Position numbers and translations under genes: made by a program. Below are positions 44,376 through 53,779 of a stretch of DNA of 64,000 nt, piece by piece (the first letter of the stretch is position 1; the number at the start of each line of letters is the position of its first letter). The notes under the pieces were generated by a model. It saw nothing but the letters and a program-made list of their open reading frames with translations. It had not been told where the DNA came from and made no database searches. Source of the stretch: JBALVT01 sp045110675 (GTDB lineage: Bacteria > Pseudomonadota > Gammaproteobacteria > Pseudomonadales > Halieaceae); the NCBI GenBank assembly GCA_045110675.1, contig JBGCGJ010000017.1, forward strand, positions 62,001 through 126,000, written 5' to 3'.

Positions 44376-45989
44376 GTGAAATCCACCATGATGCACATGC
44401 CCATGACCGTACAAATGATCATGGAACACGGCAAACGTGTGTTTCCCAATTCCTGTGTGAGCACATTTGACGGCGATTCGATTCAACGAACCGCCTATTC
44501 AGAGATCGCCCAAAATGCGTCTAAGCTAGCCACAGTGTTAAGAGAGCTGGGCGTCAATCCCGGAGACGCGGTGGGGACTTTCAGCTGGAACAACACCGCC
44601 CATATGGAAGCCTATTTGGCGATACCTTCAATGGGCGCAGTAATGCATACCGTGAATATTCGTCTGTCCCATGAACATATTGCCTACGTGATTAACCATG
44701 CGCAGGACAAAGTGCTCATTCTCGATGGCAGCCTCGCGGAATTGTTCAAACCGGTGCTCCCCTTGCTGGAAACGGTGCAGACGCTACTGGTGATTGGTGA
44801 GATGCCCTCCTACGGCGACATAGACTGCCAATCCTATGATGAGCTGGTAGAGGCAGCCGAGGAAACGACTCAATGGCCCGATATTGACGAAACATCAGCG
44901 GCCGCCGTGTGCTACACCAGCGGCACCACCGGCAATCCGAAGGGCGTTGTTTACAGCCACCGCACGACTTTCGTACATTCAATGGCATCGCGAGCTGCAG
45001 ACACTTTTGGAATCAGCGAAAGAGACCGTATTTTACTGTTACCGCCAATGTTCCACGCCAACGCATGGGGTCTGCCCTACAGCGGATGGTTTAGCGGCAG
45101 TGACTTTGTCTTGCCCGGGCCTCACCTGCAGGTCGAGCCGATACTCGCCATGGTTGCCAGCGAGAGACCGACAATTACTGCGACGGTACCGACTATTTTG
45201 TCTGACCTGTTGCGCTACGACAGTAGTGAACTGGATATGACCTGTTTCAGGATGTTGGTGTGCGGCGGTTCAGCCGTTGCGCCAGCCATGATCGATGCCG
45301 CCAGAGAAAAATGGGGTGTCCCCGTTCTGCAAGGATGGGGCATGACCGAAACCAGCCCGCTATGCACGCTCTCTCACCCCCCGAGAGATAGCGAAGGCCG
45401 GGATGAAACACAATGGCGAGCAAAAAGTGGTAGGCCGGCGGCGGGCGTGCAGGTTCGTGTTGTCGATGACGAGGGCAAACCACTGCCTCACGATGGCGAG
45501 TCCGTGGGTGAGCTACAACTGCGCGGCCCCTGGATAACCGGTGGTTATCACAACAACGACTCGCCGGACTCATTTAGCGCAGACGGCTGGCTGCGAACAG
45601 GGGACGTAGGTCACATCGATGAACGCTACTACGTACAGCTCACCGATCGCACCAAAGACGTGATTAAGTCAGGCGGCGAGTGGATATCCTCAGTCGACCT
45701 GGAAAACGTTTTACTCGCCCACGCCGATGTACGCGAGGTCGCTGTAATAGCCACACCCGATGATCGCTGGCAGGAGCGACCCCTGGCCGTCGTCACCCGC
45801 GAACAAAACTCCACCTCGGCAGTAGCACTGCGAGAATACCTGCGCGACAAGGTGGCGGGTTTCTGGATACCGGAGTACTGGTGTTTTATCGACGACATTC
45901 CAAAAACCAGTGTGGGTAAGCTGGACAAGCGCAAGTTGCGAGATCAAAACGAATCCGGTGAGCTGGACGTAGAGGTGATATCCAAATGA
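44376..45989 (+). CDS. Acyl-CoA synthetase (AMP-dependent ligase)
   Basis: This 537-residue protein is an ANL-superfamily acyl-CoA ligase with the P-loop motif YTSGTTGNPKGVVYSH (about residues 178-193), GWGMTETSPL, the hinge region DGWLRTGDVGHID, and the catalytic lysine in TSVGKLDKRKLR near the C-terminus. It activates a carboxylic acid to its CoA thioester with ATP. It starts at a GTG (44376) right after the kinase stop. In the lva-like reading it corresponds to LvaE, activating a hydroxy acid made by ring opening. The TetR gene overlaps its 3' end by four bases. Confidence 0.85.
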   Translation: MKSTMMHMPMTVQMIMEHGKRVFPNSCVSTFDGDSIQRTAYSEIAQNASKLATVLRELGVNPGDAVGTFSWNNTAHMEAYLAIPSMGAVMHTVNIRLSHEHIAYVINHAQDKVLILDGSLAELFKPVLPLLETVQTLLVIGEMPSYGDIDCQSYDELVEAAEETTQWPDIDETSAAAVCYTSGTTGNPKGVVYSHRTTFVHSMASRAADTFGISERDRILLLPPMFHANAWGLPYSGWFSGSDFVLPGPHLQVEPILAMVASERPTITATVPTILSDLLRYDSSELDMTCFRMLVCGGSAVAPAMIDAAREKWGVPVLQGWGMTETSPLCTLSHPPRDSEGRDETQWRAKSGRPAAGVQVRVVDDEGKPLPHDGESVGELQLRGPWITGGYHNNDSPDSFSADGWLRTGDVGHIDERYYVQLTDRTKDVIKSGGEWISSVDLENVLLAHADVREVAVIATPDDRWQERPLAVVTREQNSTSAVALREYLRDKVAGFWIPEYWCFIDDIPKTSVGKLDKRKLRDQNESGELDVEVISK

Positions 45990-46609
45990 GCACGAAAAAA
46001 GCCAGCGCGAGGAAAACGCAAGCGGAGCGAACAGCCTTGTCAGATCAGCGTATGTTTGAATCCGCAATTGCGCTCATTAACGAACGCGGTACACAAAAAA
46101 CCACTCTCAAGGACATCGGGGAAAACGCGGGCTATAGTCGCGGCCTCGCCAACTACCGATTTGGATCGAAAGATGGATTGATGCAGGAGCTGTTTATCCG
46201 TTTTGACGTACGCTGGAAGGATCACCTGGGAAATTACGTCGAGGGAAAAACCGGCATTGGCGCCATCGTGGCTGCGGCCAACGCCCTACGCGATTTTCTA
46301 AAGTTGGAGTCGGAATACATGCGGGCGATGTACCTATTGTGGTACGAATGCCTGGGACACGATTCGGAAATGAAGAACAATTTGGCCGAACACCATAAAG
46401 TCTACAGAAAAGACGCGAAGACCTGGATCGAACAAGGCGTGGCATCGGGGGAAATTCGAACGGACATCAACGCCGAACAATTTGCCATTCACTACTGTGC
46501 GTTTATCTTTGGCATCATCTACCAGTGGCTGGTCAACGCCTCAGCCATTGATCTGGACGCGATTTTCGACGACTACGAAGTCACCACCACCCGACTTCTG
46601 AAAAAGTAA
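45986..46609 (+). CDS. TetR-family transcriptional regulator
   Basis: This 207-residue regulator has an N-terminal helix-turn-helix (about residues 30-70, with TTLKDIGENAGYSRGLANYRF) and an all-helical C-terminal domain. It overlaps the synthetase gene by four bases, so it is part of the operon and probably autoregulated. It is a candidate binder of the near-identical operators at 42579-42601 and 48717-48739 or of the TTGAAT palindromes. The ligand is probably an acyl-CoA or the pathway substrate, by analogy with similar regulators. Confidence 0.85.
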   Translation: MSTKKASARKTQAERTALSDQRMFESAIALINERGTQKTTLKDIGENAGYSRGLANYRFGSKDGLMQELFIRFDVRWKDHLGNYVEGKTGIGAIVAAANALRDFLKLESEYMRAMYLLWYECLGHDSEMKNNLAEHHKVYRKDAKTWIEQGVASGEIRTDINAEQFAIHYCAFIFGIIYQWLVNASAIDLDAIFDDYEVTTTRLLKK

Positions 46610-46627
46610 AACTACGGAGAAATAACT

Positions 46628-47434
46628 ATGTCTTATTTGCTAAGAGAAAACCGCCAGAAGGTTTACTACGAAGACTACGGCAGCGGTGATTCAGCACTGA
46701 TACTGGTTCACGGCTGGGGGATGGGTGTACGTATCTGGGACTACAACCTTGCCACATTGGCGGCGGCTGGTCATCGCATCGTCGCAATAGATCACCGCGG
46801 CTGTGGCAAATCCGACAAAGATTTTGCCGATATGGGAATCGACGCTATCGCCAGCGATGTGGTCGCGTTGGCCAATGAATTGGGACTTAGCCGGGTGGTG
46901 TTGAATGGCTGGTCTCTGGGTGGCGCCGTTGTGGTTGAGGCCGCCCGGCAACTCGGCACACAGTGTGCTGGGTTGATTCTAACCTGCGGAGCAACTCCCT
47001 GTTACCTGCAAAAACCGGATTACGAATACGGTGGCACCGACGAAGCCCTGGCGGGAACGCTGGAAGCCATGCTGGCAGATCGCGTCAATTTTCTGGTCGC
47101 CTTGTCAGGCGGCGTATGCGCCACGGAAGTCAGCCAATCAGTGGTGGACTGGATGTGGGCGATGTTCATGGAAAGCTCCCCTTTAGCCGCACAGTCTCTA
47201 GGGGAATTGGGTCCACTCGATCAACGTCAAATCCTCGCTGAACTGTCCATTCCCATCCTGAGCATTGTCGGCGCACACGATGCCGTGGTCGACCCGCAGG
47301 TGTGTCGGTCTGTTGCCAACTACAATGACGGTGTTAGCACGCTAGAGTTTGAAGCTTCCGGGCACGCCCCTTTTATTGATGAGGCTGCGCGCTACAACGA
47401 CACCGTACTCACTTTCCTCAGCGAAAACCTTTAG
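46628..47434 (+). CDS. Alpha/beta hydrolase, possible lactonase or esterase
   Basis: This 268-residue protein has the alpha/beta-hydrolase triad: S96 in NGWSLGGA, D218 in GAHDAVVDP and H246 in SGHAPF, and the oxyanion region HGWGMG (residues 29-34). ACGGAGAAATAACT precedes the ATG. It could open the lactone or ester produced by the BVMO, giving the hydroxy acid for the CoA ligase. It may also hydrolyse another ester; the sequence does not decide this. Confidence 0.8.
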   Translation: MSYLLRENRQKVYYEDYGSGDSALILVHGWGMGVRIWDYNLATLAAAGHRIVAIDHRGCGKSDKDFADMGIDAIASDVVALANELGLSRVVLNGWSLGGAVVVEAARQLGTQCAGLILTCGATPCYLQKPDYEYGGTDEALAGTLEAMLADRVNFLVALSGGVCATEVSQSVVDWMWAMFMESSPLAAQSLGELGPLDQRQILAELSIPILSIVGAHDAVVDPQVCRSVANYNDGVSTLEFEASGHAPFIDEAARYNDTVLTFLSENL

Positions 47435-47442
47435 GAGTCACC

Positions 47443-48459
47443 ATGGCAAACTCAGTCAACTCTGGCTCGGTCAACTACGGCCTCTGGTACGACTTCCGCA
47501 ACCCGCAGCAGTGGCGCATGCCTTTCGAGTCCTTTTACGAGCAGAGGCTAAACCAGATCGCTGACGCAGAAGGGCTGGGGTTTAACTCTTGCTGGCTCAC
47601 CGAGCACCATTTTTGTGACGACGGGTATACACCCTCTCCTTTGGTCATTGCCTCGGCTATTGGAGCACGCACCCAGCGCATGCACCTCGGAACCAATTTA
47701 ATGCTTCTGCCGCTGCACGACCCGGTACGTGTTGCTGAAGATGCGGCAACGCTTTCACTGCTGACCGGCGGTCGATTCGATCTTGGGGTGGGCATCGGTT
47801 ATCGCCAAATGGAGTTTGATCAGTTCGGCCGTAAGCTTTCCCATCGCCCCAGCTTGGTGGAAGAAGGTATTGAAATCTTGCGGCGAGGCTGGAGGGGCGA
47901 GGCAATCAATTTTTCTGGCAAGCGCTTTGAGGTTGGAGATTTAAAAATCACACCGTCTCCGGAAACGGTTCCAAAAATTCTGCTCGGAGGCATGGTGGAA
48001 CCCGCCATCCACAGGGCGGCTCGTGTTGCAGATGGTTTTCTCAGCACAGGTGGCATTGGCATCGACATTTACAACGAGGCTTTGGAGAAGGAAGGGAAGT
48101 CAATCGAGGACGGTAATATCATGCTGGGCTGCTGGGCCATTATCGCCGAAGACCCTGAGGCTGAAGCCGCTCGTATTGGCGAGCACGTGTTGTATCAGAT
48201 TAACGAATACATCAAATGGGGGGCTTTTGGGCCGCCTGATCAGACGCCTTTGTTTGAAGATGTCGGCTCGGCGATTGAGAACGGACTCTATGAGTTGTGG
48301 GATGCGGAGCAGGCGGTTTCTGAGCTAAACACGTTGACGAAAACTTATCCCAATATTCGCGATATTCATTTTTGGGCGCAGTTTCCTGGGGAGTCTGTGG
48401 AATCTGGGAATGCTCGATTGCGGTATATTGCTGAGAAAGTTCTGCCGCGGTTGGATTGA
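47443..48459 (+). CDS. LLM-class flavin-dependent oxidoreductase
   Basis: This 338-residue luciferase-like protein has the usual TIM-barrel pattern with YDFRNPQQWRMPFESFYE at the N-terminus, CWLTEHHF (about residues 49-56), RMHLGTNLMLLPLHDPVRVAEDAATL and LGGMVEPAIHRAARVADGF. Such enzymes use reduced FMN or F420; the role here may be a second monooxygenase step on the substrate. GAGTC precedes the ATG, eight bases after the hydrolase stop, so it ends the operon. Confidence 0.85.
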   Translation: MANSVNSGSVNYGLWYDFRNPQQWRMPFESFYEQRLNQIADAEGLGFNSCWLTEHHFCDDGYTPSPLVIASAIGARTQRMHLGTNLMLLPLHDPVRVAEDAATLSLLTGGRFDLGVGIGYRQMEFDQFGRKLSHRPSLVEEGIEILRRGWRGEAINFSGKRFEVGDLKITPSPETVPKILLGGMVEPAIHRAARVADGFLSTGGIGIDIYNEALEKEGKSIEDGNIMLGCWAIIAEDPEAEAARIGEHVLYQINEYIKWGAFGPPDQTPLFEDVGSAIENGLYELWDAEQAVSELNTLTKTYPNIRDIHFWAQFPGESVESGNARLRYIAEKVLPRLD

Positions 48460-48809
48460 TTAGTGGCGGGTGGAAGGCCGTTGATTAGAAACGGCTTAAT
48501 CGCTTAAAACCACTTTCGGCTCGCGGATGGCCGCCCCGCGCATCCATGCGCTCGACGTTCTGCCAACTCACTTCAGACTTCCAAGCTCTCAGTCCAATTT
48601 CATAGTCCTTAAAAGCGTGTTTCCGGCGGCCGGCAGGAGCTGACTGCTTTTAAAAAAAACGTTCCGTACCCCCAAAGCGGGCACCCAAAACTGTTGACTT
48701 CCGGTTTGGTTTAACTAGACTTGCTAGACGCAAACAAGCAATTTGAATGACTAGACTTTGCCAGAGATTTGACCATGTTGTCTGAGCAATAAAATACACC
48801 GGGGTGGGT
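48460..48809. other. Intergenic region with repeat copy and promoter
   Basis: Contents in order: a weak hairpin GCCGTT/AACGGC (48477-48495) after the LLM gene; a repeat fragment (about 48515-48595) sharing CGCGCATCCATGCGCTCGACG with the 56.1 kb element; a TAAAAGC/GCTTTTA hairpin (48612-48652); and the promoter/operator at 48694-48739. TAGAC occurs at 48716, 48725 and 48752. Confidence 0.5.
48694..48739 (+). promoter_or_regulatory. Promoter with overlapping operator, copy B
   Basis: TTGACT (48694-48699), a 16-base spacer and TAGACT (48716-48721) precede the SnoaL-like gene. The 23 bases at 48717-48739 match copy A (42579-42601) with one difference. A TTGAAT half-site lies at 48743-48748. The same promoter spacing and operator position suggest that both operons answer to one regulator. 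Confidence 0.65.
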
Positions 48810-49304
48810 ATGAACACGGACGCCGAGATCATCGAAGCACTCATCGGAAGAGTCACCGAGCTGGAAGCCCGCGCGGCCATCCGGGATCTGGTTTCGGACT
48901 ACTGTCACGGGTTCGACAAGCGGAATTACCAGCGCTTTCTTTCTATCTGGTCCGCGGACTGTGTCTGGGACATTGGCCCGCCTTTCGGTTGCTTTGAGGG
49001 ACACGCGGGGATTCACGAAGCCGTGCATGAGGTGTTATGGCCGGCGTGGCAGGAAACTCATCATCTGACCACCAACTTACACATCGAATTTCAGGACTCT
49101 GACAATGCCACGTCTCTTTGCGACGTGGACTGCATGGGAACACTTAATGGTGAAACTGAATGCACTACAGTCGGAGCGAGCTATAGCGACACTTTGCGAC
49201 GCGAGGATGACGGCTGGAAAATTCTCAAACGCGAGGTACAAATTCATTACATGAATGCAATTCCCGGCACCGTGCTGACGGCGCCAGCAGCTGCACCCGA
49301 TTAA
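48810..49304 (+). CDS. SnoaL/NTF2-like protein
   Basis: This 164-residue protein fits the SnoaL-like polyketide-cyclase/NTF2 fold. The first helix holds EARAAIRDLVSDYCHGFDKR, and the cone-shaped sheet follows with conserved aromatic residues. Such proteins bind small hydrophobic molecules; a few isomerise or dehydrate them. The ATG at 48810 is preceded by GGGGTGG. Three other such genes (51.7, 53.2 and 58.0 kb) lie nearby, each beside an SDR, so they may act in turn on pathway intermediates. Confidence 0.75.
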   Translation: MNTDAEIIEALIGRVTELEARAAIRDLVSDYCHGFDKRNYQRFLSIWSADCVWDIGPPFGCFEGHAGIHEAVHEVLWPAWQETHHLTTNLHIEFQDSDNATSLCDVDCMGTLNGETECTTVGASYSDTLRREDDGWKILKREVQIHYMNAIPGTVLTAPAAAPD

Positions 49305-49362
49305 ACGCACCAAACTTACAAGTCAAAACATACTCAAAACGATGTAACCCAGGAGGCTACAC

Positions 49363-51606
49363 ATGGAAAGAAAAATCTTAAGCACCGCACTGGCAATCGC
49401 AACCGCTTCTATAGGGGCGACAATGACTCCCGTGGCCACCGCCCAGGAACTTGTGCTGGAGGAGATCGTAGTAACGGCGCGAAAGCGCAAGGAGGACCTC
49501 CAGGATGTGGGTCTTTCCGTCAGTGCGATGAGCAAGACTGAAATATCTCGCACCTTTGCCAGAGACATCAAAGATCTGGCTTTCATTTCGCCTAACCTGA
49601 TCATCGACGATACGTCACAGGGCCCCGGGGGTAACGCGGCGATATACATCCGCGGGATTGGCGTTGCCGATGTCGAGAAGAACTTTGAACCTGCTGTGGG
49701 TGTCACCATCGATGGACTCTTTATCGGTGCTAACAGTGGCGCGATTTTGAGAAGTATCGACCTGGAATCGTTGGAAATACTTCGCGGACCTCAGGGCACC
49801 TTGTTTGGTCGTAACACGATCGGTGGAACGATCAATGTTGAGAGAACAAGGCCTACTGGCGAGTTTGGCGGTAAAGTGAGAGCCGGCTATGGCGATTATG
49901 ATCACTACTGGCTAGATGCGGTTGTTAATTTCGGTATCACTGATGACTTGGCGGTAAAGCTTAGCGCTGCGAAGAACGATCAGCGGGACGGGTTCTTTGA
50001 AAACGTTAATACAGGAAACGATGACGGCGCCGTCGACTATCAATCCTACGGCATTAACTTGCTGTGGAATGCCACTGATACCCTGGAGCTTGAATACACT
50101 TACCAGGATGAGGAAACGGAACAGGATACCCCTCCTCTGGTAAACATGGCCCAACCAGACACGCTCTTTTGTGGTTCTTTCGGATTTTGCGCGCAATCGG
50201 TGAATACCCCGAGTTCCGGAGACAGGTATAAGGTTACTACCCTGAGCTTCGAACCCACGACTGCCTCTTTGTCGCCCGCACCTACTGGAATCGTGACCTC
50301 ACCGATAGCAGATTTGATACCAAACGACGATGATGCGACCTTCGATGCTGAAACTCATATCCTTGAAGCAAGATGGGATATAACCGAAAGCCTGCGAATG
50401 AATTACATCTACGGCAGCTTTGAAACACAAGAAACCGTCGTTACCAACTTTGCGTCAGAACCCGTAATGCTCTTTGGAACAGATCGTCCCGCAGAATATG
50501 AACAGGATAGTCATGAACTGCGGTTTACCTACGACGATGGCGGAGCACTTAAAGTGGTCGCTGGAGCCTATTTTTGGGAATCAGAATACGATATCCGCCT
50601 GCGTAGCTGGATCACTTTTTCTGTTCCCGATACGGTTGTGGATATTCCGCAAACCACCCATCAGGAAACGGAATCTACCGCGCTCTTTTTCGAGGCAGAC
50701 TACGCACTTAACGATTCCTGGACTCTGACTTTGGGTGGCCGCTATACGGAGGATGAAAAACTATCCGAACAGCGCGGAAACTTATCTACAGGACCCAACG
50801 ATCCCAGTGAAGAATGGGACGAGTTTACACCGAAGGTTGGTGTGCGCTACAGGATAAATGACGACGCCATGGTCTATGCCACTTTCGCCAAAGGCTATCG
50901 CAGCGGCGGATTCAACGGTCGGGTAGATTCTCAAGAATCCGCCAGAGTGCCGTATGACCCTGAGACCGTCGATAATTTCGAAGTGGGTTTCAAAAGTGAG
51001 TGGGCAGACGGCAGAGTGCGTTTGAATGGTGCCGTTTTCTATATGGACTATCAGGACAAGCAGGAAGAAATCGGCTTGGCCTCCGATGGTGCCACTGGCC
51101 AGCGTATTTCGGTTTTCAATGCCGCCGATGCCACCATGCAAGGTTTGGAACTTGAAGTGCAGGCGATTGTCTCCGAGGGTCTCACCATAAGCGCCAACAT
51201 GGGCTATCTCGATACAGAGTACGACGAGTTCACCTTTAACGACGGCTTTGGCATTGTCGATAACAGCGGGCTCGAATTTCGCCGAGCACCAGAATTCACG
51301 GGTTCTGTGAACGCAACCTACGAATGGGACATCGGCGAAGGGCAAGCTTGGGTGAGAGGTTCTTACCGCTTTCTTGGCGAGCACTTCATCGAACAAACTA
51401 ACCGCGCAGAGCTAGAAAATGATGATCAGACTCTAATCGATCTGTCCGTCAATTATGCAGTCAATGGGCTGACCTTTAGCCTGTTCGGCCGCAACCTCAC
51501 TGAGGAAGATGGTTGGGCACACGGTTTGAACGTCTCAGGCTTATGGGCCTACGCATCGGCGCGCGCTCCACGTACCTGGGGTGCTGAAGTCTCTTTTGAG
51601 TTCTGA
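49363..51606 (+). CDS. TonB-dependent outer-membrane receptor
   Basis: This 747-residue receptor has a signal peptide (about 1-28), a TonB box LEEIVVTARKRKED (residues 32-45), the plug with LRGPQGTLFGRNTIGGTINV, and a 22-strand barrel ending in V-S-F-E-F. In contrast to the receptor at 29-31 kb it is intact. AGGAGG precedes the ATG. Placed among catabolic genes, it probably imports a hydrophobic or complex substrate across the outer membrane. It is followed by a strong terminator. Confidence 0.9.
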   Translation: MERKILSTALAIATASIGATMTPVATAQELVLEEIVVTARKRKEDLQDVGLSVSAMSKTEISRTFARDIKDLAFISPNLIIDDTSQGPGGNAAIYIRGIGVADVEKNFEPAVGVTIDGLFIGANSGAILRSIDLESLEILRGPQGTLFGRNTIGGTINVERTRPTGEFGGKVRAGYGDYDHYWLDAVVNFGITDDLAVKLSAAKNDQRDGFFENVNTGNDDGAVDYQSYGINLLWNATDTLELEYTYQDEETEQDTPPLVNMAQPDTLFCGSFGFCAQSVNTPSSGDRYKVTTLSFEPTTASLSPAPTGIVTSPIADLIPNDDDATFDAETHILEARWDITESLRMNYIYGSFETQETVVTNFASEPVMLFGTDRPAEYEQDSHELRFTYDDGGALKVVAGAYFWESEYDIRLRSWITFSVPDTVVDIPQTTHQETESTALFFEADYALNDSWTLTLGGRYTEDEKLSEQRGNLSTGPNDPSEEWDEFTPKVGVRYRINDDAMVYATFAKGYRSGGFNGRVDSQESARVPYDPETVDNFEVGFKSEWADGRVRLNGAVFYMDYQDKQEEIGLASDGATGQRISVFNAADATMQGLELEVQAIVSEGLTISANMGYLDTEYDEFTFNDGFGIVDNSGLEFRRAPEFTGSVNATYEWDIGEGQAWVRGSYRFLGEHFIEQTNRAELENDDQTLIDLSVNYAVNGLTFSLFGRNLTEEDGWAHGLNVSGLWAYASARAPRTWGAEVSFEF

Positions 51607-51650
51607 GCGTAGTGATCGTCAACATAAAACGGTTTAATCGTTAGCGAACA

Positions 51651-51689
51651 ACGCACACCCTGTTATCGATAGGGTGTGCGTTTTTTTTT
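51651..51689 (+). terminator. Strong intrinsic terminator after the TonB receptor gene
   Basis: ACGCACACCCT and AGGGTGTGCG(T) pair around GTTATCGAT and are followed by nine Ts. This closes the SnoaL-like/receptor transcription unit. Confidence 0.9.
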
Positions 51690-51711
51690 GACCTTCTCAG
51701 AGTGAAAATCA

Positions 51712-52290
51712 ATGAGTGAACAGCAAATTATTGAGTTGTTAGACAAGCAGGCAATTACCGAAGTCATCACCACCTATGCGCGAGCCATTGATCGTCTGGA
51801 CGAGGATATGCTGCGCAGTGTGTTTCATTCAGATTCAAAACACGCCCACGGCTTTGTCGGGCCCTCCTCGGACCCAGCCCTGCCATCGAAACCGGGGGCG
51901 CCTCTGGATTTTGTCGCCTACGCATTTGACGTTCTGAATACGCATACGCGCACTCAACACCAGCTGGGCAATATCCTGATCGAGTTGGAAGGTGGTAACG
52001 CGTATGCGGAAACGTATTTTACCGCCTATCACCGGATGCGAGCCAAAGGTGATCCACAAGCTGCGGAGAATGCACATGACACCGAGATGGATTTTCTGGT
52101 GGGCGGACGCTATCTGGACCGTTTTCAAAAACGCGAAGGGGTTTGGAAAATCAGTCATCGCACCGGGCTTACTGATTGGATGCGCACGGAGTCGCCTTCG
52201 ACTCAGGGCTTCTTTGATATTCCCGAGGAATTGAGAGGCCAAAGAGGCGAGAACGACCTGGTGTATCGACGCCGCGAGGCGTACGGCTAA
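51712..52290 (+). CDS. SnoaL-like protein
   Basis: This 192-residue protein is another SnoaL/NTF2-like protein, longer than usual at the C-terminus. The core begins DKQAITEVITTYARAIDRLDED and continues with the beta-sheet; the C-terminal extension is rich in charged residues. It starts 22 bases after the terminator, so its promoter is probably within the terminator region or the end of the receptor gene. It lies before an SDR gene. Confidence 0.75.
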   Translation: MSEQQIIELLDKQAITEVITTYARAIDRLDEDMLRSVFHSDSKHAHGFVGPSSDPALPSKPGAPLDFVAYAFDVLNTHTRTQHQLGNILIELEGGNAYAETYFTAYHRMRAKGDPQAAENAHDTEMDFLVGGRYLDRFQKREGVWKISHRTGLTDWMRTESPSTQGFFDIPEELRGQRGENDLVYRRREAYG

Positions 52291-52380
52291 TTCCGGACAG
52301 CGACTCTGAGCACGAAGACTTCAACGCACATTATCGAATGCAGTATCTACACCAAACAAACAGCTGATTAGGAGAACACT

Positions 52381-53217
52381 ATGTCCAATCGTCTCGAGGG
52401 AAAAGTCGCGGTTATTACCGGTGCAGCGAGTGGTATCGGCGAGGCTAGCGCAAGAAGGTTTGCAGAGGAAGGTTGTCGGGTGGTGCTGGGAGACATCCAA
52501 ACTGAGGAAGGGGAAGCGCTCAGCGCAGAACTGGGCGATCAGGCAATATTCGGCCAGTGCAATGTGACCTCTCAGGACGATGTCGCAGCACTCGTCGATC
52601 TCGCCGTTAGCGAGTTCGGCCAATTAGATGTCATGTTTAACAATGCCGGTATCGTCGGTGCCTTAGGGCCGATTGATACCGCCATAGAAGCCGAGTGGAC
52701 AGCAACCCTGGCGGTGCTACTAAACGGCGTCTTTTTCGGAATGAAACACGCAGCTCGGGTGATGAAACCTCAGGGCTCCGGTTCTATTATCAGCATGTCC
52801 AGCGTCGCCGGCCTCACCGGCGGACTGGGCCCGCACGCCTATGCTGCCGCCAAACATGCAGTGGTCGGTTTGACCAAAAACGTCGCTGCGGAGGTCTGCG
52901 GTTATGGGGTTCGTGTGAATGCTATTGCACCCTACAGTGTCGCGACATCAATGGTCGCAGATGCCTATTTGCATGATCACAATGCGATAGACGAGGCGAC
53001 CAAAATGTTAACCGAAGAATCTCCGCTGGTGAATCGACCTGGACTGGCTATAGACGTGGCCAATGCGGCTTTGTGGCTTGCCAGTGACGAATCGGGATAT
53101 ACCTCTGGTCACACGATGACCGTCGACGCGGGGATAACATCAGGCGCCATGCCCGGCGGCCCTCGCTTCTCCGAATACGCGCCCATGCAACGCGAAGCAG
53201 GCAAGTCAGGGCTGTAA
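52381..53217 (+). CDS. Classical SDR oxidoreductase
   Basis: This 278-residue SDR has the loop TGAASGIG (residues 13-20), GDIQ after beta-2 (NAD-like), NNAG (about 87-90), and S141/Y154/K158 (SMSSVAG, AYAAAKHA). AGGAG precedes the ATG. It is followed by another SnoaL-like gene, giving an SDR-SnoaL pair. It may oxidise a secondary alcohol group of the pathway substrate. Confidence 0.85.
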   Translation: MSNRLEGKVAVITGAASGIGEASARRFAEEGCRVVLGDIQTEEGEALSAELGDQAIFGQCNVTSQDDVAALVDLAVSEFGQLDVMFNNAGIVGALGPIDTAIEAEWTATLAVLLNGVFFGMKHAARVMKPQGSGSIISMSSVAGLTGGLGPHAYAAAKHAVVGLTKNVAAEVCGYGVRVNAIAPYSVATSMVADAYLHDHNAIDEATKMLTEESPLVNRPGLAIDVANAALWLASDESGYTSGHTMTVDAGITSGAMPGGPRFSEYAPMQREAGKSGL

Positions 53218-53243
53218 CAGTTAATAAGAACGGGAGCCAAGAC

Positions 53244-53681
53244 ATGACCAGTGACAGAGACAGCATTCTCGAACTCATGAATGAGTATTGTTACAGGATT
53301 GATCGCGGTGACCTGCAAGGGTTTGCCGATCTGTTTAGCGACGGGACATGGCTGGTCCAGGGCGATCCCTCCGGTGGCGACACCGGTTCGGCCGCCGTGA
53401 TGGAAACCTTAAAAAATATTATTCTCTACGACGGTAAACCCAACACCAAACACGTTATGAGTAATATCCAGTTGCAGATCGATCCGGGCGGCGAGACCGC
53501 CACCGCCCAGTGCTATATCACCGTAAATCAGGCGGTACCGCCGGACTTTCCACTGCAACCCATTTTTATCGGCCACTACTACGACAGCTTCAGGTGCATC
53601 GATGGCAGCTGGCGCTTTACTCTGCGCGATATTCATCCTGATTTAGCCGGAGATCTTAGCCACCATCGCGCCGACTTTTAA
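53244..53681 (+). CDS. SnoaL-like protein
   Basis: This 145-residue SnoaL/NTF2-like protein has the first-helix pattern SILELMNEYCYRIDRGDLQGFADLF and a typical beta-sheet ending in SWRFTLRDIHPD. GGGAG precedes the ATG, 26 bases after the SDR stop. It is upstream of the PQQ dehydrogenase gene, so the four genes from 51.7 kb may be one operon. Confidence 0.75.
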   Translation: MTSDRDSILELMNEYCYRIDRGDLQGFADLFSDGTWLVQGDPSGGDTGSAAVMETLKNIILYDGKPNTKHVMSNIQLQIDPGGETATAQCYITVNQAVPPDFPLQPIFIGHYYDSFRCIDGSWRFTLRDIHPDLAGDLSHHRADF

Positions 53682-53779
53682 AGTTTCGAAAGCGCTGTGG
53701 CTGAGTGCGTGATTCGACGCTCAGCTGCCGCCCCTCACTCCTTACCTTCAGGAATCGAACAACAACGGTGGAGAATACG

